From: Clostridiales bacterium
GTDB lineage: Bacteria; Bacillota; Clostridia; Lachnospirales; WRAX01
Direction of reading: 5' to 3'
DNA: 11,495 nucleotides
Assembly: GCA_031262335.1 (NCBI GenBank)
Contig: JAISHX010000059.1
Coordinates: 1-11,495 of the forward strand
The notes beneath the pieces are model-generated. The model had not been told where the DNA came from. It ran no database searches and saw only the letters and a list, made by a program, of their open reading frames with translations. Positions 8,368 through 11,495 of this stretch are shown in pieces. The position numbers and the translations under genes are program-made. How positions within the stretch are numbered: position 1 is the first letter of the stretch; each line of letters opens with the position of its first letter.

Positions 8368-8534
8368 TTCTTACCACAAACTCTTTCGTAAAACCCCTCA
8401 AAGTCTTTGTCAATGTCGGCATTTATTGCACGGACAGCGGCTTGCGTACATTTTTCGCGCCAGTGGTTTCTTTCTTCCTCCGTTATGGGCGGATTTAATA
8501 CAATAACTTTTATTTTTTGCTTACTTTTTGGCAA
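8364..8534 (-). CDS. Small basic protein coupled to the recombinase
   Basis: A 56-codon frame that I do not recognise. It starts at TTG (8532-8534), 6 nt after a very strong GGGGAGGGG ribosome site (about 8541-8549), and its TGA overlaps the recombinase ATG as ATGA. The product begins PKSKQKIKVIVLNPPITEEE (a strongly basic start, a beta-strand-like stretch, then acidic residues) and continues as a charged helix ending in FYERVCGKK. The ribosome site, non-AUG start and stop/start overlap support a real gene better than its length does. Its position suggests a role with the recombinase, for example as a directionality or accessory factor, but nothing in the sequence proves this. The frame stays open further upstream, but no other start there has a comparable ribosome site. 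Confidence 0.65.
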   Translation of the reverse strand: MPKSKQKIKVIVLNPPITEEERNHWREKCTQAAVRAINADIDKDFEGFYERVCGKK

Positions 8535-8659
8535 TTTCAGCCCCTCCCCTCTTTTTTTAAGTTTATGTTGCTTGAATTGATTTATTCTTTTGCACGATGC
8601 TAATCTTGCGGTTACAGCATGCCACTTTATAACGAGTATGACAAGAGAAATTTTCGTAC

Positions 8660-8675
8660 TTAAGAATGTTCTTAA
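8660..8675. promoter_or_regulatory. 16-bp palindrome upstream of the recombinase genes
   Basis: TTAAGAA-TG-TTCTTAA is a perfect inverted repeat with 7-bp arms and a 2-nt centre. It is 125 bp upstream of the small gene that leads into the recombinase, and just past the terminator of the ECF/DUF1893 operon, so it sits where an operator of the recombinase transcript would be. I found no convincing -35/-10 pair to anchor it, and no known regulator box matches clearly. Confidence 0.35.
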
Positions 8676-8686
8676 ATTGAATAAAT

Positions 8687-8712
8687 AAAAAAACCCTCTT
8701 GCGAGAGTTTTT
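8687..8712 (-). terminator. Rho-independent terminator of the ECF-DUF1893 operon
   Basis: On the minus strand, CTCT/AGAG (8704-8707 with 8696-8699) close a 4-nt loop, the stem extends through A-rich/T-rich flanks with a small internal mismatch, and seven T residues follow (complement of 8687-8693). It lies about 50 nt after the DUF1893 stop codon and separates that operon from the recombinase genes. Confidence 0.75.
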
Positions 8713-8760
8713 GGATTGCATAATTCTTTTCAAATGCCTTCTCTTGCCTTTATCCGCCTT

Positions 8761-9219
8761 TTACTGAATAGATGATAAACAGGCTTTAAGGCATTTGACG
8801 GTGTCGATAATTTGAGTAAGACATTTGTACGGTTCTTTAACATCCAATACAGAACGCTCTATCGGGCATATGCCGTTCTCGTTTTTATTATGAATTACTT
8901 CCGCAATTTCACCATATGTAGCATGTACATTGTGCAAAGCAAGGTACTCGTGGGCGGCAATACTCATGACATCTCCGTAAACTTCACTTGCACCGCCCAT
9001 GATTATTATTGCAGCCGCCGCTTTTCCGATAATTTTGTCCGCCACAAAAGAATCCTGAAATTTATCAGGCTCGGTTTGATACAGTTTCAAAAGCGGTGAA
9101 ACACCGTGTCCGCTGGCAACATAAATATTCTGCCCGTTGCGTACAACTACACAAGTCGCCTCACCGCTTTTTATAGCTTGCACCGCCCCAATTTTTGATT
9201 TCTCCAAGTTTTGAGGCAT
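8761..9219 (-). CDS. DUF1893 family protein
   Basis: A 152-aa soluble protein of the DUF1893 family (TM1506-like), whose founding structure has a cytidine-deaminase-like fold; no reaction is established. Landmarks are CVVVRNGQNIYVASGHGVSP near residues 23-42, VADKIIGKAAA at 59-69, YGDVMS near 81-86 and the C-terminal NGICPIERSVLD near 115-126 with Cys118. No canonical deaminase HAE...PCxxC zinc signature is visible, so a binding role is as likely as catalysis. I chose ATG at 9219 over an ATG at 9252: the former has GAGGGA 7 nt upstream and begins MPQNLEKSK as family members do, whereas the latter would overlap the ECF gene by 29 nt without a ribosome site. It follows the ECF S-component gene after 4 nt, so the two are co-translated, suggesting it handles the imported compound or senses it. 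Confidence 0.85.
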   Translation of the reverse strand: MPQNLEKSKIGAVQAIKSGEATCVVVRNGQNIYVASGHGVSPLLKLYQTEPDKFQDSFVADKIIGKAAAAIIIMGGASEVYGDVMSIAAHEYLALHNVHATYGEIAEVIHNKNENGICPIERSVLDVKEPYKCLTQIIDTVKCLKACLSSIQ

Positions 9220-9223
9220 AGTT

Positions 9224-9781
9224 CTATCCCTCACGCTTATTAATATTTTCAATACGGAATATAAGCAAAGGCATAATAGCCCATTGAAGCAAATAGCCGG
9301 GTAATGCCGTTTTGATTCCGTTCAGTATGCTTGCTGCGCCAACCGTTTCATTGCCCAATAGATAAATGCTTGCCATAACTGCTACTGCAAATGCGATTCT
9401 GCCTGACAACTGTGCACTAATCACTTTTAAAATAGTCGGCATTTTAACGGTATACAACAAGCCTGAAGACAAACCAAACACCGCAAGTTCTACCATTATA
9501 AATGGCAAAAGAACCGTTGTGGGCATGCCTGAAAGTGCAAAACTAACAAGCGGTGCTAACGCACCGGAAACAGCACCTGCGAATGGTCCGGCTAAAAATC
9601 CTACAGCTATAATCGGCAGATACATCGGTAGGAAAGTCTGACCGAGACCTGCTCCCAAGCCGGAGATTGTTCCGACAGCATGGAAAACCTGCGGCAGAGC
9701 TACCGCCGCAACAATTGCCGTCAAAATAGCTAAAGTCTGAACTTTAGCGTTGGTTCTGCTAATAACAATTGCTTTTGTCAT
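9224..9781 (-). CDS. ECF transporter S component (substrate-binding membrane protein)
   Basis: A 185-aa hydrophobic protein with about six membrane segments, typical of the S (substrate-capture) subunit of energy-coupling factor vitamin importers. After a short polar N-terminus (MTKAIVISRTNAKVQ), segment 1 follows. A loop-rich block, GLGQTFLPMYLPIIAVGFLA, then GPFAGAVSGALAPLVSFALS, is the pattern I associate with the ECF S components annotated generically or as cobalamin/CbrT-like, but the vitamin cannot be assigned. It ends with a positively charged tail. The ATG has AGAGAGG 8 nt upstream. No EcfA1/EcfA2/EcfT genes are present, so it should share a module encoded elsewhere (group II ECF). 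It is the first gene of a two-gene operon with DUF1893. Confidence 0.85.
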   Translation of the reverse strand: MTKAIVISRTNAKVQTLAILTAIVAAVALPQVFHAVGTISGLGAGLGQTFLPMYLPIIAVGFLAGPFAGAVSGALAPLVSFALSGMPTTVLLPFIMVELAVFGLSSGLLYTVKMPTILKVISAQLSGRIAFAVAVMASIYLLGNETVGAASILNGIKTALPGYLLQWAIMPLLIFRIENINKREG

Positions 9782-9820
9782 AACACTTACCTCTCTTTTA
9801 AATTATTTTTATGAACTTCT

Positions 9821-9861
9821 ATGCACTAAACAAAGCTTTTTATCTTAATACTTTTGTGCAT
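9821..9861 (-). promoter_or_regulatory. Inverted-repeat leader upstream of the ECF operon
   Basis: Outer arms ATGCAC/GTGCAT (9821-9826 with 9856-9861) and inner arms CAAAG/CTTTTG (9831-9835 with 9851-9856, one bulge) can fold into a nested hairpin ending about 40 nt before the S-component ATG. It could be a small leader regulatory RNA or a split operator. It matches no riboswitch class that I can recognise, and no promoter placing it inside the transcript is convincing. Confidence 0.3.
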
Positions 9862-9871
9862 GACAGTAAGC

Positions 9872-9912
9872 AGTAAACCCCATTTCAGAAATGAACTGAA
9901 ATGGGGTTTACT
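9872..9912. terminator. 17-bp perfect hairpin between tRNA-Ala and the ECF operon
   Basis: AGTAAACCCCATTTCAG (9872-9888) and its exact complement (9896-9912) are separated by 7 nt. Read on the minus strand it lies 80 nt after the tRNA and before the ECF operon, a position suited to termination of the tRNA transcript. The 3' side carries only GGGGTTTACT rather than a long T run, so it is a weak intrinsic terminator by sequence; a bidirectional terminator or a small mobile hairpin are alternatives. Confidence 0.5.
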
Positions 9913-9964
9913 ATTCCGAAATCTTAATTACCGCCGCTACTGTATTTCTGAAAAAGTATAACAT

Positions 9965-9986
9965 CGGCGGATTCAAGATTGCGCCG
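9965..9986 (-). terminator. Weak GC hairpin just after tRNA-Ala
   Basis: CGGCG (9965-9969) pairs with CGCCG (9982-9986) around a 12-nt loop, starting 5 nt after the mature 3' end of the tRNA. Five T residues occur about 10 nt further on the minus strand. It could terminate the tRNA transcript or guide 3' processing, but the stem is short. Confidence 0.3.
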
Positions 9987-9991
9987 TTGAC

Positions 9992-10064
9992 TGGAGATAA
10001 AGGGACTCGAACCCTCGACCTCTCGGATGCGAACCGAACGCACTCCCATCTGTGCTATATCCCC
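9992..10064 (-). tRNA. tRNA-Ala (anticodon CGC)
   Basis: A 73-nt cloverleaf on the minus strand. The acceptor GGGGATA/TATCTCC has the G3:U70 wobble that identifies alanine tRNAs. Then come a D stem GCAC/GTGC, an anticodon stem TTCGG/CCGAG with loop TTCGCAT (U33, anticodon CGC, A37), a 5-nt variable region, a T stem GAGGG/CCCTT with loop TTCGAGT, and A73. The 3' CCA is not encoded (next bases GTC). It reads GCG codons. A near-consensus promoter lies immediately upstream, so it is transcribed alone. Confidence 0.95.
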
Positions 10065-10074
10065 AACAATACCA

Positions 10075-10103
10075 ATTATATAATATTTTAAAACTTTTTG
10101 CAA
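10075..10103 (-). promoter_or_regulatory. Promoter of tRNA-Ala
   Basis: On the minus strand TTGCAA (10098-10103, -35, 4 of 6 consensus positions), an exact 17-bp spacer, and a perfect TATAAT (10075-10080, -10). The -10 box ends 10 nt before the first tRNA base, giving a leader of only a few nucleotides, as is usual for tRNA genes. Confidence 0.85.
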
Positions 10104-10112
10104 GTATCTTTG

Positions 10113-10167
10113 AAAAAATATTTGGAAGCAATTTATCCCCACACCTAATATGAGGGGAATAAATTGC
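10113..10167 (-). terminator. Hairpin terminator after the 225-aa protein gene
   Basis: GCAATTTATCCCC (10128-10140) pairs with GGGG(A)ATAAATTGC (10154-10167) over 13 bp with one bulge, around a 13-nt loop. On the minus strand a T-rich stretch containing six T residues (complement of 10113-10118) follows after about 10 nt. It lies 43 nt after the stop at 10211 and upstream of the tRNA promoter, so it would insulate the two units. Confidence 0.6.
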
Positions 10168-10210
10168 CCGTTAAGTTAAATATAAAATCAAGTTTTACTG
10201 CTTATACAGA

Positions 10211-10888
10211 TTAAGCATAAGTTAGCGAAAACACTCTTGCTTTAAGATTTTTAAGTTGCCGCAAAACTTGCAACGCGTCAGAATAATCTGATGAAATTCC
10301 TTCAAGATTCACACGCTGATACTGCTCGCTTTTTATAAAAAATGCCGCCTCAAAAACATTAAGCGGAATTTTTTCACCGTGAATAGAAATTCTTAACGAA
10401 TCCACAATTTTTACTCCGCGTTTTTTCCAAATCAGTTCATTTTTAGCCGCGGTGTCGTTTGTAAGGTCAAAAATGACTGCATTTTTTTGATAATATAAAT
10501 CAAAAATACCGCCCGTTTTGCTTGACGGCAAATTAACAATAATATGCGCACGACTTACAGTTTCTTTGTCAAATCGGCGGAATGTTATATTCAAACCTGT
10601 TTCGCGAAAAACGTTTTTTTCATGATTTTCATAAATGGATAAATCGTTGCGGTTGTCTAACACAGTAAGAAAATTAACGACTCTTCCCGCATTAAATATT
10701 GCAGCATCTGTCATTGCTTTTGTGCCGGAAAATATTACCGTTTCGCATTTTGAAAGCGGAACGCCGCAAATATTCGCGGCTTTTATGAATGCGCCTTCAA
10801 AAAAAAACGGAAAAATTCTTGCTCCGTGCGGTTTGATGCGCTCTTCTAAAGAATAATGATTCTGATTCGTTAAAACGGAAGCTGTCAT
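10211..10888 (-). CDS. Hypothetical cytosolic protein, 225 aa
   Basis: I do not recognise this protein. It has no signal peptide or membrane helix. The N-terminus is SLEERIKPHGARIFPFFFEG, followed by alternating hydrophobic strands and helices: ETVIFSGTKAMTDAA near residues 49-63, GRVVNFLTVLDNR near 68-80, AHIIVNLPSSKTGGIFDLYY near 115-134, then KNAVIFDLTND near 136-146 and VKIVDSLRISIHGEKIPLNV near 160-179. This pattern suggests an alpha/beta (possibly Rossmann-like) fold, but no nucleotide-binding GxGxxG motif is seen. The start is ATG at 10888, 5 nt after a strong GGAGG; a TTG 12 nt upstream lies inside that ribosome site and is not used. It follows the membrane protein gene after 58 nt, so the two may share a transcript. 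A TATACA-N18-TATATT pair in that gap is a weak internal promoter candidate. Confidence 0.8.
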   Translation of the reverse strand: MTASVLTNQNHYSLEERIKPHGARIFPFFFEGAFIKAANICGVPLSKCETVIFSGTKAMTDAAIFNAGRVVNFLTVLDNRNDLSIYENHEKNVFRETGLNITFRRFDKETVSRAHIIVNLPSSKTGGIFDLYYQKNAVIFDLTNDTAAKNELIWKKRGVKIVDSLRISIHGEKIPLNVFEAAFFIKSEQYQRVNLEGISSDYSDALQVLRQLKNLKARVFSLTYA

Positions 10889-10946
10889 TGCTCCCTCCAA
10901 AAATATTCCTTCCTAATATATACGCAACAATACTATACTGTATAAC

Positions 10947-11495
10947 TTATTTTATATAATACTTAATTTTCGCTATTCCGTATTCAACAAATTCATTTTC
11001 ACTATCTTTAATGGCTGCGCGTAATAAGTATTTGTGCGCTTTTTCGTAATTGCCTCCGTTAAACATTATTACTGCAAGATTATATAAGGTTGTGGCTCTT
11101 AATTTTTTTCCTGAAAATTGTATCAAAATGTGTAAAATTCCGGAAACACTCACAATCAACGCAAGAAATATTAACGCTGTTGAGGGAAAAATTACAGCAA
11201 AGCATGAAAGTATAAAACCGGTTATTGCAACAACAGGATTGAATTTAGGGGCGGCATAAGGCAGTTTCTCACGACTGAAATTGCTTGTGTCAAACGTATA
11301 CATATTGTATACAGAAGGTTTTGGGTATACAACTTCACCTTTTGGAACATAGCCTTTTGGACGCGGACGCGGTATCGGAACAGGCGTATGCTTTGAAAGC
11401 ACTTTAAACTCGGAAATCTGATTGCCTGAAATTTTAAACATAATATGAATCTCATTTTTAAGGCGTTTACCACCGGCACTTTTAACCTTCCGTGA
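10947..11495 (-). CDS. Proline/arginine-rich two-helix membrane protein with TPR-like tail (5' end probably outside)
   Basis: I do not recognise this protein. Counting from the only in-frame ATG (11441, giving 164 aa), residues 18-42 are rich in Pro, Arg and Lys (PVPIPRPRPKGYVPKG). Residues 68-108 form two membrane segments with a short turn, and residues 117-150 (TTLYNLAVIMFNGGNYEKAH and onwards) look like a single tetratricopeptide-type helical hairpin ending in a tyrosine/lysine tail. The topology suggests both termini on the same, probably cytoplasmic, side. The ATG at 11441 has no good ribosome site, and the frame stays open through 18 more codons to the window edge at coding-like base composition, so I list it as partial; a start at 11441 remains possible. 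It lies upstream of, and co-directional with, the 225-aa gene. Confidence 0.7.
   Translation of the reverse strand, partial: SRKVKSAGGKRLKNEIHIMFKISGNQISEFKVLSKHTPVPIPRPRPKGYVPKGEVVYPKPSVYNMYTFDTSNFSREKLPYAAPKFNPVVAITGFILSCFAVIFPSTALIFLALIVSVSGILHILIQFSGKKLRATTLYNLAVIMFNGGNYEKAHKYLLRAAIKDSENEFVEYGIAKIKYYIK

Larger units (their letters stand above)
6741..8534 (-). mobile_element. Recombinase end of an integrated element (other end not in the window)
   Basis: The left boundary is placed where homology to the S8 protease stops, inside its catalytic Asp codon. The segment carries a large serine recombinase and a 56-codon gene translationally coupled to it. The right boundary is unknown: the missing 5' part of the protease is not found on either strand anywhere up to 11495, so the listed end is only the start of the last gene I can tie to the recombinase. 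The element may therefore be longer than 4.7 kb and include the genes up to the window edge, or the far side may have been rearranged or lost. Confidence 0.55.

Noticed and set aside
6768..8700. Hypothesis that the protease 5' exon lies just right of the recombinase
   Set aside because: No frame on the minus strand between 8368 and 8760, or elsewhere to 11495, resembles an S8 prodomain or ends in a GIID-type motif.
8761..9252. ATG at 9252 as the DUF1893 start
   Set aside because: It would overlap the ECF gene by 29 nt and has no ribosome site; the ATG at 9219 has GAGGGA at 7 nt and a family-like N-terminus.
9924..10142. 72-codon minus-strand frame across the tRNA region
   Set aside because: It is read straight through tRNA-Ala(CGC) and its promoter, has no ribosome site, and its sequence is simply the translated tRNA (VRSVRIREVEGSSPF-type artefact).
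10934..10944. 11-bp palindrome TATACTGTATA between the last two genes
   Set aside because: Very AT-rich, short and expected by chance in such a gap; no second copy or promoter context supports an operator.
1..11495. CRISPR array, insertion sequence with DDE transposase, or phage structural genes
   Set aside because: No spaced direct repeats, no transposase and no capsid, tail, terminase or lysis genes are visible; the only mobility gene is the serine recombinase.

Overview
The window looks like a piece of chromosome from a low-GC, endospore-forming Clostridia-type Firmicute. The evidence is the spmA/spmB pair, a Csp-like tandem subtilase of the kind used in clostridial spore germination, strong AGGAGG-type ribosome binding sites, an ECF-transporter S component with no local energising module, and AT-rich intergenic regions. 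I see no species-level signature. Every gene I accept is on the minus strand, so transcription runs from high to low coordinates.

Layout from low to high coordinates. Positions 1-2160 are the start of an oligopeptide ABC importer operon: oppA-like lipoprotein, then an oppB-like permease cut by the window edge, with a good sigma-A promoter at 2214-2243. Positions 2301-3465 hold spmA-spmB (ATGA overlap) with a clear terminator. Positions 3512-6766 hold an open frame for two subtilisin-like (S8) modules in tandem, each with a Csp-type beta-rich insert. The first module begins exactly at its catalytic-Asp motif: the prodomain and the Asp itself are missing. The frame starts beside a large serine recombinase (6772-8367), which is preceded by an overlapping 56-codon gene with a TTG start (8364-8534). 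Positions 8687-9781 hold an ECF S component and a DUF1893 protein as a two-gene operon with its own terminator. Positions 9872-10167 hold a tRNA-Ala(CGC) with promoter, flanked by hairpins. Positions 10211-11495 hold two unrecognised proteins, the last probably running off the window.

The main observation is the junction at about 6740. A serine recombinase ends about 30 bp from a point where a sporulation/germination-type protease gene is broken inside the codon for its catalytic Asp, while the following roughly 1080 codons stay open and keep the other catalytic residues. This is the geometry of skin-like intervening elements, which a serine recombinase excises in the mother cell to rebuild a sporulation gene (sigK, spsM and similar). 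Here the split gene would be a CspBA-like protease, with spmA-spmB directly downstream. The 5' exon and the other element end are not in the window, so a simple insertion-inactivated pseudogene remains possible. The genes right of 8540 may be element cargo or ordinary chromosome; the sequence here does not decide.
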